A DNA stretch of 64,000 nt from positions 1-64,000 of the forward strand of contig SNVD02007489.1 in the NCBI GenBank assembly GCA_013180625.2, in the 5' to 3' direction. This DNA comes from Boswellia sacra (taxonomy: Eukaryota > Streptophyta > Magnoliopsida > Sapindales > Burseraceae). The stretch's first letter is position 1; every line of letters begins with the position of its first letter. A program made the position numbers and the translations under genes. Positions 1 through 11,368 of this stretch are shown piece after piece. The notes below the pieces were generated by a model that saw only the letters and a program-made list of their open reading frames with translations, was not told where the DNA came from and ran no database searches.

Positions 1-162
1 CAGGCTCCTGTTGGAACTACTTTCATGAGTACTCTTCAATGGTTTTTTGCAGGTATGGTTAATGCCTCTGGCCAAGAGATTGCTGAAGCTGTTCTGAATG
101 GTGGTGGCGACGGTGGCATACTTGGTGGCATACTTGGTGACATACTTGGTGGCTGGATGTAG
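1..162 (+). CDS. C-terminal end of a DC1-domain protein (copy A, partial)
   Basis: Frame 1 is open from the left edge to TAG at 160-162 and gives 53 residues. They match the pattern of the C-terminal tails of the other DC1 copies here: a stretch reading NASGQEIAEAVLNGGG corresponds to ANLLGQDFVQSIINE in copy J (49,152-49,505). The end is a glycine-rich repeat of the type GGILGGILGDILGG. The DC1 domains themselves lie left of the window, so this may be the last part of an intact gene or of another broken copy. The tail has no known catalytic role; DC1 proteins are zinc-binding plant proteins, often stress-linked. The family assignment rests on the match to neighbouring copies, not on a domain visible in this fragment. 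Confidence 0.65.
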   Translation, partial: QAPVGTTFMSTLQWFFAGMVNASGQEIAEAVLNGGGDGGILGGILGDILGGWM

Positions 163-480
163 ATGATTTGAAGGTACGTAAGCTAGCTATTATAATCCTT
201 AGAAATTTGATTTAGCCCTATAATTAAATATTCTTAAGAGCTTGTAAACTAGTTATATATGATTATTTTAGCTAAAGTAGATTAAATTAAATTAACAATT
301 CAAGACTATCCGATGGTTTGCATCATATTATTAAAATTTTGTTTTAAAGTAAAAAAAAAAAAAACGTATTTTTGTGTTTGTATACACCAGGATTTTGGTG
401 GATTGGTAAGGATTGATGAAGCTAGGTTAGAATACAGACCATTGTTATGGATCAAGGTCGAAGGTACAGTAAGGAGGGTG

Positions 481-673
481 TGATTGTGAGAAATTTGGCT
501 TTGTTTGTTTATATTTTTAAAATTCTATTTTCTGAAAATGGCACATTTTTTAATGTATTTAAATTAATATCAATCACATATTATTTTTAAAATTTAAAAC
601 AAAAATAAAACCAATCACACGTTCTTTCAAAATTTTGAAAACAAAAACCTAAAAAACACTAATAAACACACCT
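481..673. repeat. Probable MITE-like sequence related to 17,628-17,801
   Basis: The stretch shares order and wording with the element at 17,628-17,801: an attctattttctg-type start, tcaatcacatattatttttaaaat in the middle, and an end in aaaacactaataaacacacc. That arrangement is typical of small non-autonomous elements that begin gggtgtgtt and end aacacaccc. The left end is eroded and I cannot define a target duplication. Confidence 0.3.
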
Positions 674-1166
674 ATCTTTTTATCTTTCATTACAATCTCA
701 CTTGAAGGTAGATTTTTCTTCGTATGTGAACGCATAAGAGTACAAGTCTATCTATAAACATCCTCGTATTTATATGAATCTAACAGTGATAAACATGTAT
801 CTAATCAATACATGACCATCTACATATGTATCTTATATATCTTGTCCTTTGATTTTTCAAAATATACCTGGATTACTCTCAAAATTACTTTCTTTAACGC
901 TGTCGCGCTTTTGAAAATTCTACTTGTGCTTCTACTGCTTCCTAAGAAACTTTCTTTTTATGCATTCCTTGTTTAACATCCTCTATCCAGGGGTTCCTTC
1001 CTTGACTCAGATGCTTTGCAAATTTTCCAGCGATTGTTTTTGTTCCATCTCTTTTGTGGCTTGCTTTGAGTTGTCTTTGATATTGCAAACCTTTTAACTT
1101 TGGTCCGTTGCCTCAGCTATAAATTTTTTAATCTTTAAATCTAGCCCTTGCGAGGTTTGTCACCGT

Positions 1167-1288
1167 AGTTTTGCTTTCTCCACTGGGATTTCTCTTTTCA
1201 TCTTGCTTTTGCAATGTTTATCTTAGAAGTTTTGCTTACTCACTGAGATTTCTCTTTTCATCTAGCTTTCTCTATGTTTATCTTAGGA
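1167..1288 (+). repeat. Two-copy tandem repeat, 61-bp unit
   Basis: Two adjacent units (1,167-1,227 and 1,228-1,288) both run from agttttgctt through gatttctcttttcatct to tgtttatcttag, with a handful of differences. They create a short open frame that I take to be chance. No function is evident. Confidence 0.75.
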
Positions 1289-3210
1289 GTTCTGTTCTTA
1301 ATCTGTTAAGTTTTTTAATTTCGAAGGAAGGGATATGCATTGACAACTCATTTTCGTTGTTTCTTTTGTATAAATAACTCAATTTTAAGATGTACGAAGG
1401 CCTTAGAATTTCAAAATTACATTCGATCTCCAACATATAGGTGGAGCATTTGACAGAACTATTAGTACCTAATTGTCTATAGTTCTCATATTACTTTGAT
1501 GAGCATTCATGAAATGTTGCGTGCACATGCATACCCTCATCTTTAATTGGTATTACTCAATTTTCATTCATGTTCTGATTGCTTATTCTTTGTTTTGGAC
1601 AGAAAGTGCCCTGATGAAGAGTAAGGATATTGGGAGATTTGATTATTTATGTCATCAGCCGAAAGGGCACAGCATTCACGATCAAAATTATGTCATGTGT
1701 TGGTGTCATGTTATGTTTATGGCTTAATGTTCATGATGAGGGTTTTGCAATAATGCTGCTGGCACTGTTAAACTTCATATGAGATATTGGTCCTTTGTTA
1801 TTTACCAGATCACTTTGAAGTATTATATACATTTATTTTATAAATGAATGGGTCGATGTCTGCTATTGATATTACTAAAAGTTTTGTTTGCATGTTTCTT
1901 TGTTTAATCTTGATTCATTTTAAATCTGGCATTAATATGCATTCCCTAGATGATCCAAGTTTCCAAGATTGGATAATTGCGTTCTAGAAATTCAATATCT
2001 TTGCGGGTAGATTTGGCCGTAGTTATTTGCCAGCACCACTTGTTGGTTAGTGTCCAAACACCATCATATACTCTTCTCAAGGTTATCTGATATATGGTCC
2101 AGAATAAGCTATTGAAAGTCACTTACAAGCTATCCTCTTGTTTCAGCTTTAGGTCAGTTATTCAGTAATTTGAAGATTAGAGTGTTATGAAACTCATTTG
2201 CTTAAATGATATTTGCATTCTCTGAACTTATGGGGAAGGTTTTGGCACCTCGATGTTGGCTTTCCGCCACTTGGGGCTGTGGTACTCCAAAAGTCGGGCT
2301 TTTCGAATTCTTTTGCATATATGAAGTGAAATGAATTCGGTGACTTGGCATCAAATCAATAACTTAGATATCAAAAATTAGTGAAGTAATCAAACTTCAA
2401 GTTTGGTTAAAGTTTTTAGGACCTTCTAACTGGTAGAAGAGACATGTACAGTTTTTTTTTTTTTTTTTTTTTGGGTGTTGTTTATGGATTTTGGAACTAA
2501 ACTTTTTGTTCTCTACAAGACCTCTCGAGGCAATTGCAAATAGTCAGACTTTAAAATCATTTTCCCTTTCAATTCCCAACGGATTTTCTTGTTTTAATAA
2601 TGTTTAACTGTTACATAAGTTGGACGCCTATTTTTACCTTTGTTTAATCACTTCACAATGCTAAAGAAATTTCGCAAGCGGTAGAATTCTAGATGTTTTG
2701 CTGAAATAGCTGCTTAAGTTATGGAGGAATACAATGTGAAAAAGTCAACAGACTTTGGCAACGCATTGCGAAATGCACTTTCGCAAAAGGAGTGGTTCTT
2801 GAAGTTATTGAAATAGGCTACTTCAAGTCATATACTTTTAGGTCATTACAGGAAAAACAACCCATACATATACATAATGTTAGAAGTACCAAATCTATCC
2901 CTTAACTGAATGCAACTCAAACAAAGTATTCCACAGTCCTAATACTTTAATCTTCTTCTTCTTCAAGCAATTTGATGAATAAACTTATCGAGCAAACACC
3001 ATCAAATCCGATGTAACCAACATCAAGTATTAGATATGTAAACTATAATCACATTTCATTGATAAAGCTTTCCAAGTATAATAGCACACAAATAGATGAA
3101 AGGAAAAAAAACAAGATAGCAAACAATTGCACAATACCATTAGGCTACTTATTCATGTAATCATTACCCAAACTATACATTTATTTCAACCAACCATTTG
3201 GCAAATATTT

Positions 3211-3312
3211 GAAATTATTCATGAATGGTTGCATCATTAATGGGTCAGCAATTCTATTAATGAAGTTTTATTAATAGAATTCTAAATGATGCAACCATTC
3301 ATGAATTATTTC
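3211..3312. repeat. Foldback hairpin with nested arms
   Basis: The outer arms 3,211-3,238 and 3,285-3,312 are inverted repeats matching at 27 of 28 bases. A second, perfect 12-bp arm pair (3,250-3,261 and 3,270-3,281) sits inside, leaving an 8-base loop. The insert taatgggtca between the outer and inner left arms recurs in inverted form at about 3,457-3,467. This could be a foldback or MITE remnant, or a small-RNA-like hairpin. No target duplication could be defined. Confidence 0.65.
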
Positions 3313-5102
3313 AAATTTGAATCTAATAGACAGGTCACTTATAAGAGCCACGTCCATTCCCATGCAATGTCTTTTCAACTTCATATTACAACTCTTGCAT
3401 GGCATTCTTGCATGTGTGTATGCATTAACTCCGTTGCAGTGATTTAATTTCAATTGACCCATTAATAATAAATAATCAACTTCAATGCCAACTAATATTA
3501 TATTAGAAGAATGAATTGAATTACAGGATGAAGCTATATCACAATTCCAATGCCAGCAAATTATAGATGAAATATATATTCTTTAGGGAAGTCTTTAAAG
3601 TACATAGAATCAACTGCATACATCATCCTCCTCACACGAAAATGAAGTTGTTGAAAATTGTAGCAACTCATGGAAAACAAACTAAATATAGAACGGAAAA
3701 GATCTAAGCACACATGAGAACCTTATCAAAGGAAGTGTGGAAAGCTCAACAGCAGGCAATAGCCTCAAATGTCTGTTCATACTATCAAATAACTCACCTG
3801 CAGGAATTATAAAATGTAACCCAAGTCAGGAATTCACACATTCCGCTCATCAGAAATAGAATAAAGTAACAAAGCTAGCAACACAGAATATGTTATCTAG
3901 AAGGAAATGGCTTCGATACAGCTGATGTATCAGCTGTACTAGTCTTTTTACAACTTTTACAAAGTTCTACAAAAAAGGGGGAAAAAAAAACTGATGCACC
4001 CATAAACTGACGTATTAGTAGTAGAAAGCTCTAGTCTCTTTATGATCCATCTCTACCACTGGACGCAACAAACTTTTTCTTTTTCTTTTTTTTTTTTAAA
4101 CCAAAATGTCATAATGAAATTCTGAAATTCAATTACCAAAGATATAAAGAATTGGTCTCAGAATAGAATGAAAACCTATTAAAAATAAGTTTACAATAAA
4201 TAACTAAACACTCTCTTTTTGGAATGGAGCTATCCTTGATAGAGTTGGATCATTTTGGTCATCCCAAGCAATCTTTGATCCCAAGGAATAAAAGCCCCAC
4301 AAGTTTATATGGACCATAATGTTTATTTCCATTCAATTAATTTCCTATTCTGTGACATGATGTTCCATCTGGAAAGAGATAATCCAAAAGTATCTTTTGA
4401 TGTCTTTTTAAAAAAGAACAAGATGCCAAATTTTAAAACAAGATATACACAATACTCATCGCTTGAAGTTAGCAACTGCTACTGTTAATAGAATTGAAAT
4501 TCATGTTCCTCTACACATTGCAGATGTAATCCCTGAGTAGAACAAGCATTACGTTAAGTAGCAACACGATATAATGTGACCAGAAAAGGTGTACGGAACC
4601 AAAGTTTAAATCATGTATATATTTATTTTGCTACCACATGCATGTTCATCCGCGTCATTTCTAGGAAACTAAGAGCCAATTCTGTAGCTTGTTCGGGTCC
4701 TCCACAACACAAATCAATAAAAACTCGGAAATCTCACAACTTTTCTAATGGATTCCCCCAAGGTATAAGGCTGCTGTCTACTGTCAAAACTGGCAAACGT
4801 AGCTTATAATAACCTAAGTCTCTAGGTTGAACTTGAAACCCAAGGGTTCCACATACCACTCTAAAATTCTTCAGCGCTCATAGTTTTCATTAAACATTCT
4901 GAAATTTTCAAGTCGAACTGATGAACCATTCAAGAGAAAGATCTATGATAAGCCTTTGCTTATAATTTGAGTAATTAACAAGACAGATATAAACATTGTT
5001 AGAGACAAGTAAATTTGAGCAATTTTCAGCAAGTAAACAAATTCACATAATGCAGCTAAACAAGAAATGATGCCTGAAATATCTGAGATAGTCAGGTGCC
5101 TG
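3313..5102. other. Non-coding stretch, no gene recognised
   Basis: AT-rich sequence with scattered poly(A) and poly(T) runs (for example 3,974-3,990 and 4,081-4,097). The short open frames here have no recognisable domains and an amino-acid make-up expected by chance. Confidence 0.5.
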
Positions 5103-5200
5103 TCATACGACTGAAGATACCTCGTTTGGACGTCCAACATGTGATGAAGCCAATGCAGCAGCGTCATTAATTCCATCACTGTCGCCATCACCAATCATGG
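5103..5200 (-). pseudogene. Fragment of a P1B-type copper ATPase (PAA1/HMA6-like)
   Basis: Read on the minus strand after a plausible acceptor (aaattgcag), the frame gives MIGDGDSDGINDAAALASSH, then VGRPNEVSSVV and a stop at 5,103-5,105. GDGIND-AAALASSHVG is the hinge motif near the end of the ATP-binding domain of P-type ATPases. The ALASSHVG and EVSSVV wording is what I know from the plastid-envelope copper pump PAA1/HMA6. Two changes disable it. A 12-bp insertion duplicates part of the GDG region, giving GDG-DSDG-IND, and about nine residues (the glycine-rich stretch before EVSSVV) are replaced by RPN. I found no other ATPase exons nearby, so this is an isolated captured or duplicated exon. 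Confidence 0.7.
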
Positions 5201-5837
5201 CTGCAATTTATGTTCTGCTCTCTCTCTCCCCCCTCCAACTGCAACGACGTCGTTCTGGAGTGTAAAGACTAGTAGCTAATAGCTGCGTTGTGTTGATAAA
5301 AAGAACTTGGCTGTGTTGGGCTATCAGCTTGCAGGATTGTACGTGCGATTCGTGGAGGCCTTGTGAAGTAGAATTTCTATGATGGATTCTGGAAGATGCC
5401 GCAGTGGATGAGAAATAGCAACAGCTGTCAGGGGTCCTCCATAAAGAAACAGGATTACTTCAATTTAGGAAAATTAGTTAAAGTTTATAAAATTAAAATA
5501 AAATTAATCAATATTACTGACAGGTGTAGGTGTAGGCCTGCCTTGATACACAAAGTGTCCCTTGCATTCATTCAGCGTTTAAGTACATATTTGGGATAGT
5601 TACATCTACTCAAAACTTTTAAGACTTCCCTTAACAAAGTGCCACGTTAGGTTTATAATATTTATATAATCTAAATTTTATAATATGATATAATAATTTA
5701 AGTAATAAAAATTTATTAAAAAATAAAAATATATAAAAAAAAGTTATATTTTTATTAAATCATATAAATTATCACGTAATCATATTAAAGAATTTATGTT
5801 ATATAAATATCTTAAGCGCGCAAGTATCTAAACGGAC
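5201..5837. other. Non-coding spacer
   Basis: I recognise nothing coding. It begins with a pyrimidine-rich tract (about 5,217-5,238) and ends in AT-rich DNA. The frame at 5,396-5,599 has no recognisable feature. Confidence 0.5.
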
Positions 5838-6044
5838 TTACGTGGAGGTCTCTCATCGGTGCTAAATGGCACCGGCCCATAAAACTAAACGTTAATTGTA
5901 GGCTTCAAAAGGCAATTGCCTAGCGCCTGAGAGTATCAGACCAAGTGGCCCACCCGGTTGCGTAAGTCTACTGAAGTCAATGGGGCTGTGATATACATAT
6001 ATAGTCACTGAGAAAAATAAATTAAGACGTGGAAAGGCTTAGCA
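5838..6044 (+). promoter_or_regulatory. Shared promoter block of DC1 unit, copy B
   Basis: The block gtggaggtctctcatcggtg ... gcaccggcccataaaa ... tcaatggggctg ... atacatatatag recurs before copies C (7,920), F (24,340) and, in part, I (41,600). TATA-like atatatag lies at about 5,998. Conservation across the units marks it as the ancestral DC1 promoter and 5' leader, not as proof of activity. Confidence 0.5.
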
Positions 6045-6490
6045 ATGATTTGCATATCCAATATTCTGCTTGAAAACTCCTCTCGATTATCCACCAATTC
6101 CGTGTTTGTCCGCTAATTCTCACCTATGATACTCTTTACGGAGCCACAGGTTTCGTTTGGGGTGTATGTCACAAACTTGTGTCCAACACTTACCGGTATC
6201 GCTGTAACAGATGTAATTTTGATGCCAATTTGGGTTGTGCAGGTGTAGAAAATGGAAGTAGCACACAAACAAGACCAGTTCTGCACTGCAGCCTTTCACT
6301 ACTAATTCATTTCCAGGAGCAAATCAAATAATGCAGAATTATCAGGTATCCGTGCTATCTTGAATGCTATTGCTAATATGGCTCAAGGGTTTGTCACAGA
6401 TGCACCGAATGTGTTTGGGCAGCACATTGTGCAAATTATCATGAATCATGATTACCTAGTACTATATTTGATCTTCTATCTTAAATGGAA
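6045..6490 (+). pseudogene. DC1-domain pseudogene, copy B (first domains deleted)
   Basis: The leader is joined directly to the inter-domain segment, so both N-terminal C1-like modules are missing. From about 6,090 a frame reads HQFRVCP ... GVCHKLVSNTYRYRCNRCN ... FDANLGCA. This is a C1-like unit with the CxxC ... CxxC ... C spacing of DC1 domains. The only upstream ATG (6,047) is in another frame and stops after 24 codons. The C-terminal tail (AIANMAQGF ... VFGQHIVQIIMNH, about 6,360-6,450) is recognisable but in a different frame. The copy therefore has an internal deletion plus frameshifts. It keeps the downstream block (6,650-6,770) shared with copies I and J. Confidence 0.75.
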
Positions 6491-7919
6491 TATTTGTACA
6501 TGAAATTACATTTGGGAATGTAAAGTATATCTAGCTAGTATTATCCACGCAAATTTGATTTCACACTATGAAAATATGTTGTTACGGGATTGATTGTAAT
6601 TTCTAGCTAGTTTGTGTTACGAGATTATCATCGCTCTTTACTTGTGGTATGAGCAATTCTAATATATAATTGACAAAGATTCCTTGAATTAAAGGAGGAG
6701 TAGAAGACAAGAAGAATGTTGCGAGGTTATCGTTTTAGTTTGGAGAGGAGAAATATATAGGTGAGACAGACATACTAAGGGCCTGTTTGTCTTAGCTTCT
6801 TCAAGTAGAATTTATTGAAGTAGAGGTTCTTCAGGTAGAGCTTTTAATAAAACGTTAATGATTGTTTGATGAGATAAATATATAAATGCTTCTAATAATC
6901 AAATTACTAAAATAAATTTTTATTATAAAGAAAGAACAAAGTAAAATATTTAAAATTACATGAGGGTATCTATGACAGTTCAGAACTTTAAAAAATCTTA
7001 AAAAGAGATTTTTCTAAAAGTTTCAATTTTAGACTTTTTTTAGTAGATATAAAATAGCTTTTTTAATCATCTATAAGCTCTTTTCACGTAATAGCCAAAC
7101 AACACAAAAAAATTTCGTATTGTAGAGAAACCCAAACGAATGCGCTCAGCGAAAGTTCAAACATATAACATAATATGAAACATTGCACTTTTGTTTAGGT
7201 TTATGTAACAATAAAAAAAAAGCAACAAACATATTTACTTTTCTTTTTTTGTTTTGTAATTGAAACTTTATTTACAGATAATTATTATTGAGTGAAGGTT
7301 ACACTTATGATTAAACTTAGCCACACAAATTAATATAATATTTTTATGATTGTCATATAGTTTATCTTAACTACTATAATTAATATTTTAAATTCATTCA
7401 TCCAATTGTATTATACCACATTATATTTTGTATAATTAAATTTGTACGAAAAGTTTGTTACTATAGCGTTGTTGATCACAAATACTATTTTTTGCCTACA
7501 ACTGTATTTTGCCAAGATTTTGTTGTGTGTTTAACAAGATTATATTCCTATTAACTCTAAAAGAATCTATGGAGTCTATGTATCAATAAGCAATCCTTAT
7601 TTATTCAATCACCTTGTTGCATAATAATAAACTTTATTGGCATTAAAATCAATTAAACAACTCATGTTAAGATTTTAAGGCATTAAATTAATTTTGACAG
7701 TAACCATATCAATAAAGAATTTGGTCATCTTTGTATTGAGATCGTCTTGATTTTGTTTTAAACTTGAAGTTTTAGCTTTTGGAATGTTTTCTTTTAGAGA
7801 TTATGTACATTATATTTATGATGGATGAAAACATTTTTTTGAAATTCATATTGTGTAACTAGATGATATGAAATAATTCTTACACTCGTATATTTCGGAA
7901 ATCAGAAATTTAATTGGGT
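6491..7919. other. Non-coding flank between DC1 copies B and C
   Basis: No gene seen. 6,650-6,770 (ttgacaaagattccttgaatt) is the downstream block also found at 42,470-42,600 and 49,820-49,890. 7,690-7,910 is paralogous to 23,300-23,470 plus 24,276-24,330 and gives the empty site for the hAT element there. The phrase atctatggagtctatgtatc near 7,565 belongs to the repeat that recurs near 48,159, 50,311 and 50,804. Confidence 0.6.
6780..7147. mobile_element. Possible MITE (gggcctgttt type)
   Basis: It starts gggcctgtttgtcttagc and ends ccaaacgaatgcgctc, with gccaaacaac just inside. That orientation is typical of hAT-type MITEs whose ends read gggcctgtttgg inwards. The ends match only loosely and I could not find a clean target duplication. 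Confidence 0.3.
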
Positions 7920-8105
7920 TTATGTGAAGGCCTTCTCTTCGTGGTAAGGGCACCGGCGCATAAAAATAAATCAGAATCGTAGGCCTGAAAGGAAATGGAT
8001 AGGAGCTGAGACTAGCTCAATTGGCCTATATATACTCTTGTACATTCTCCTCTTCATCATCAAGCCCTGCCCAAAACACACAAAGGAATTGAGACATAAA
8101 AAGGC
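7920..8105 (+). promoter_or_regulatory. Shared promoter block of DC1 unit, copy C
   Basis: It is closely paralogous to 24,340-24,510, with the same gaggccttct, gtaagggcac and ccctgcccaaaacacac phrases. The TATA-like tatatatac at about 8,025 corresponds to ctataatac at 24,450 in copy F. It sits just ahead of the former start codon. Confidence 0.5.
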
Positions 8106-8737
8106 TTAACCATGATTTATACATTTAACAATTCAGCCATCCTCGACAACTAGAGATAAGACCATTTGCTTGGCCCGATCAAAGTCTGAACTTAAGCAGC
8201 CACTAATCCTAACGCTCCAAGCTTCTGGATGGATGTGCACTTGTCGGCCCTCAACTTCACGTTACACGCCTATCATGCACCCAAATGCCTCAACTGATAA
8301 ACCATCCATCTCACCCTCCTTGCAACACCAACATACCCAAGTGGCTTATTCAAATTTATAATGGGTACGGTCACCCTGGCCATGCCTTCAGTTACACCCT
8401 GCAACCAATGTAACTTCATCTAGATCAGTTGTGCTGCAGTCTCAGAGTTGGTCACAGACTAAAAATTCATTTCCAGGAAACACATCAAATAATGCAGAAC
8501 AATCATCATCAGGCCACTGCGCCATATGAAAATGGAATCACAATGGTGATTGCTATTGCTAATATATATGGTTCGCAAGGGTTAATTATCATAGGTGCAG
8601 CCAATTTGTTTGGCCAACACGTTCTGCTCAGATTCACGAATGATGGCAACGTTGAAACTGGTACTGGATCTTCCGATCTTAAACAGCCTTTGGTGACTCA
8701 GGGGAACACAAAATTATATAATTTAATGGATAAGTAA
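8106..8737 (+). pseudogene. DC1-domain pseudogene, copy C
   Basis: Alignment to copies D, F, H and I places the ancestral start where ATA now stands (ataaaaagg, against atggaaagg). The N-terminal FSHPRQLEIRP motif, LQASGWMCTCRP (8,219-8,254) and MPQLINHPSHP (about 8,283-8,315) are recognisable but fall in different frames. The tail (ATAPYENGITMVIAIANIYG ... NLFGQHVLL) is open to the stop at 8,735-8,737. It shows a lost start, stops and frameshifts, so I call it non-functional. The CACTA element is inserted nine bases after its stop. Confidence 0.75.
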
Positions 8738-8745
8738 ACTAGCTC

Positions 8746-8920
8746 CACTACAAGAAATATTACTTTTCACAACATTAATTTACAACATTTTTAATGTAGA
8801 TGCTGTAAAAGAAAATTAGCCAACATCATGTCCCAGTAATTATAGCGTGTGGCTAATAGAGTGTTGTGTAAAGTGAAATAGAAATAGTTTGACAGCACTT
8901 TTTAATTACTGTGACTTTTA
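8746..8920. repeat. Left subterminal repeat array of the CACTA element
   Basis: Short motifs in both orientations (cacaacatta, tacaacattttt, gatgctgtaaaag, gtgttgtgtaaag, gacagcacttttt) mirror those at the right end. Such arrays bind the transposase in this superfamily. Confidence 0.75.
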
Positions 8921-9119
8921 TATAAAGCTTAAATCAGTAAAAGCAATGTTTTGGTTTAAAAAAATTAAATGAAAATTTTTTATTTTCCAAGGTTTGCCTA
9001 AAAATTAGGCGGGTCCAAGGTATACAGCTTAAAGCATTCCGTTTTGGCTAGAAAAAAATAAAGTTAAAAAAAATTCATGATGACATTTCTTTTTCACGGG
9101 TTTGCCTTAAGAAATTACC

Positions 9120-9560
9120 CGCATTATTCTTTTATTCTTTCCTAATGAATTGACTGATATTTCAGCCCTAATCCCTTTCAATCCCTCTTGATCCCTCCAT
9201 CGTTTTGTCCCTCTCAATCACTCTCAGTCACAAAATTGGGGAAGTCAAGAAGCCCAACGTCCTCACTCGTGCCATTCCACCATCTCTAACCTGCTCACTT
9301 GTGTGGCTTGTCTCTATTTTCACTTGTTAGCCCTCTGTAATCACTGAACAGAATTTTCGGTTTCTTTGCATTTCTTTGCCACTCAAAAGAACTCCGTCCC
9401 AGCTCATTCAGTTGTATCTCTCTCTAAACAAGCAAGTCTTCTTCATTCTCCAATTGGTGCTTCTTCCATCATCGGTATGTCCTCTGTTTCTTTTAATTAA
9501 TTATTTTTTATTTCCAATATGAAATTTTAATTGTATCATCGGTATGTCCTCTGTTTGCTT
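9120..9560 (+). other. 5'-leader-like block with possible splice donor
   Basis: A C/T-rich, comparatively GC-rich stretch ends in ccatcatcggtatgtcc, a good donor context. The phrase catcggtatgtcctctgttt occurs twice (about 9,472 and 9,537), a tandem duplication spanning the donor. It resembles an untranslated first exon, either the element's own or captured. No coding frame is evident. Confidence 0.4.
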
Positions 9561-9606
9561 GATTTTAATCACATACTCAAATTAATAAAATTCTCTGTAA
9601 CTAAAA

Positions 9607-9608
<2 letters not shown>

Positions 9609-9641
<33 letters not shown>
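9609..9641. repeat. (AT)n microsatellite
   Basis: Uninterrupted AT dinucleotides inside the CACTA element. Confidence 0.95.
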
Positions 9642-9644
<3 letters not shown>

Positions 9645-10132
9645 GCAATGAGAGAAGCTGGTGATGATAATTGCAACATGAACCAGACAAATCTAGGCTT
9701 TTGGAACCATAAACCATATACAAATAGAGCATATAATAAATGTAGAAAACACGCATAGCTCTAAAAGTTTAAATTTATCAAATACAGATCCTAGTTCTAG
9801 GTCCTCTGGGAGACTTGTAGAGAGGATACATCAATCATCCCAAGAAATCCAAGAATTTGAGTCTAGATCGGTACAGATATTTGATCTGATATACATATAA
9901 TTTCTAGCACTATATAAGAATCTATGATCTGGTTAGACTCATCAGCTATCGAAATAATATTTTAAAGCACCCCAGCCATGCTACCCAAAGCACTCACCCC
10001 GTCCCCTTCTTGTATGTGCAGAAAAATATCCATCAAGTTATCTATGCATGCATTCTTCAGGATTTATAAAGTTAAACAAGTCAAGCAGAAAATCAGTCAA
10101 CTTTGTCATCTCTTAAAACATCATTTTGGCAT

Positions 10133-10203
10133 TTGTGTGGGGTATGTGTGTTGGTGTGTGTGTGTTGGAGGCGGTGGTGGGGGGTTGGTGTGGGGTGTAG
10201 TGT
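10133..10203. repeat. GT/GGT-rich low-complexity tract
   Basis: Purely G/T-rich sequence (gtgtgtgttggaggcggtgg). The glycine/cysteine-rich open frame here is a by-product of this composition and not a gene. Confidence 0.85.
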
Positions 10204-10260
10204 GTTTTTATGGATTTATTGTATTATCTTATGACATTTTTATTATTTATTTTGTTTAAT

Positions 10261-11160
10261 TTGAAATTATTGACGGCGCGCAATATATGGAATTTATCAT
10301 TTTAGCATCATTTTGGTTTGCTTGCTTAGCTTTTTGATTACATTTAGGGGGATAAATTACAATTTCTAATGCCTGGGATGTAATTAAACCTAAACTTAAA
10401 TAAAAAAAATTATTGATCTATTAAAACGTATTAAAATAATACACATTCTAAAACTTATAAAAAATTTTATAGCCCAAATTAACACTATCATATTATATTA
10501 TATCACTTATTATAAAAAAAACGAATTTTAGTGTCTTCTAGTTTTTCTTTATAAACAATGTAAAGCTTAAGAAAAGCAAATAAAATTTATTATTAAATAT
10601 TGAAAGCATAAAGTCAAGCTTTAAAGGCTTGTCCCATAGTTTATCTAAAGGCAACTTCATTTCCATCTCCAAGCACCACTATGAAAACTTTAATTCTACT
10701 TTAACTATTTTCAAACAAAATTATTGATAAAAAACAAAATATTGAAATTTAAAAATACGGGCCGAAAAGTATACTCCAGGTCAACAAATATAGGCCACAA
10801 AGTCTTATATTAGATTACTTTATTGTATATATGAAGTCAATAAATGTAGGCCACAAAGTCTTAAATTATTATATTTTGGTTGCAATCTACACTTTAGAGT
10901 AAAAGGCAAAAGTTTTGTTAATTTTAATACGCAAGATACATATATAAAATTTAAAAATAAATATCATGTAAGTAATGTTTTATGAAATATCAGGGGTGTC
11001 CATGAAAAATTTTCAGGAGTGATTATGAAAAATTTTAATATATTAAAAATTCACGTAATTTTACTAAACAATATAAACAAAATAATCTCCAAAACCTAAC
11101 CTAAAACCTAAACTAAGTCATCTCTCTCGTTCTCTCTAGCGCCGCAGCACATCCTCGTGA
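10261..11160. other. Non-coding interior of the CACTA element
   Basis: AT-rich with no recognisable coding sequence. A near-repeat of about 18 bases (aggccacaaagtcttata / aggccacaaagtcttaaa) lies near 10,790 and 10,848. The end (11,100-11,160) turns C/T-rich and then GC-rich just before the ORF. Confidence 0.5.
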
Positions 11161-11368
11161 CTTGTCGATTCCAGCCTCGCCGACTCCAACAGCCCCGCGA
11201 GACACCGACTCTAGCAGCCCCGCTACTCGCCAAATCCAACAAGTCCTTCCAAAAAGGGTAAACTCAAAAGGAAGCAGAGAACACTTCCTAAAAGGGTCGA
11301 AGCTTGCAGATCAAAGAGAAGAACGAACTCAACATATTTTCGGTAATATCTTTCCTCTTCTCTTTGCT

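Larger units (their letters stand above)
163..3210. other. Non-coding downstream flank of DC1 copy A
   Basis: I see no convincing gene. Two stretches are shared with the downstream regions of other units. About 1,570-1,690 (around tttgttttggacag) matches 40,480-40,540. About 1,980-2,160 (attcaatatctttgcgggtagatttgg) matches 32,690-32,870 and 40,900-41,100. This is the duplicated downstream block of the DC1 unit. The remainder is AT-rich with poly(A) and poly(T) runs at 350-364 and 2,452-2,473. Confidence 0.6.

Noticed and set aside
9978..10259. Frame with a CWCVCVGGGGGG stretch.
   Set aside because: It comes from the GT-rich low-complexity tract at 10,133-10,203.
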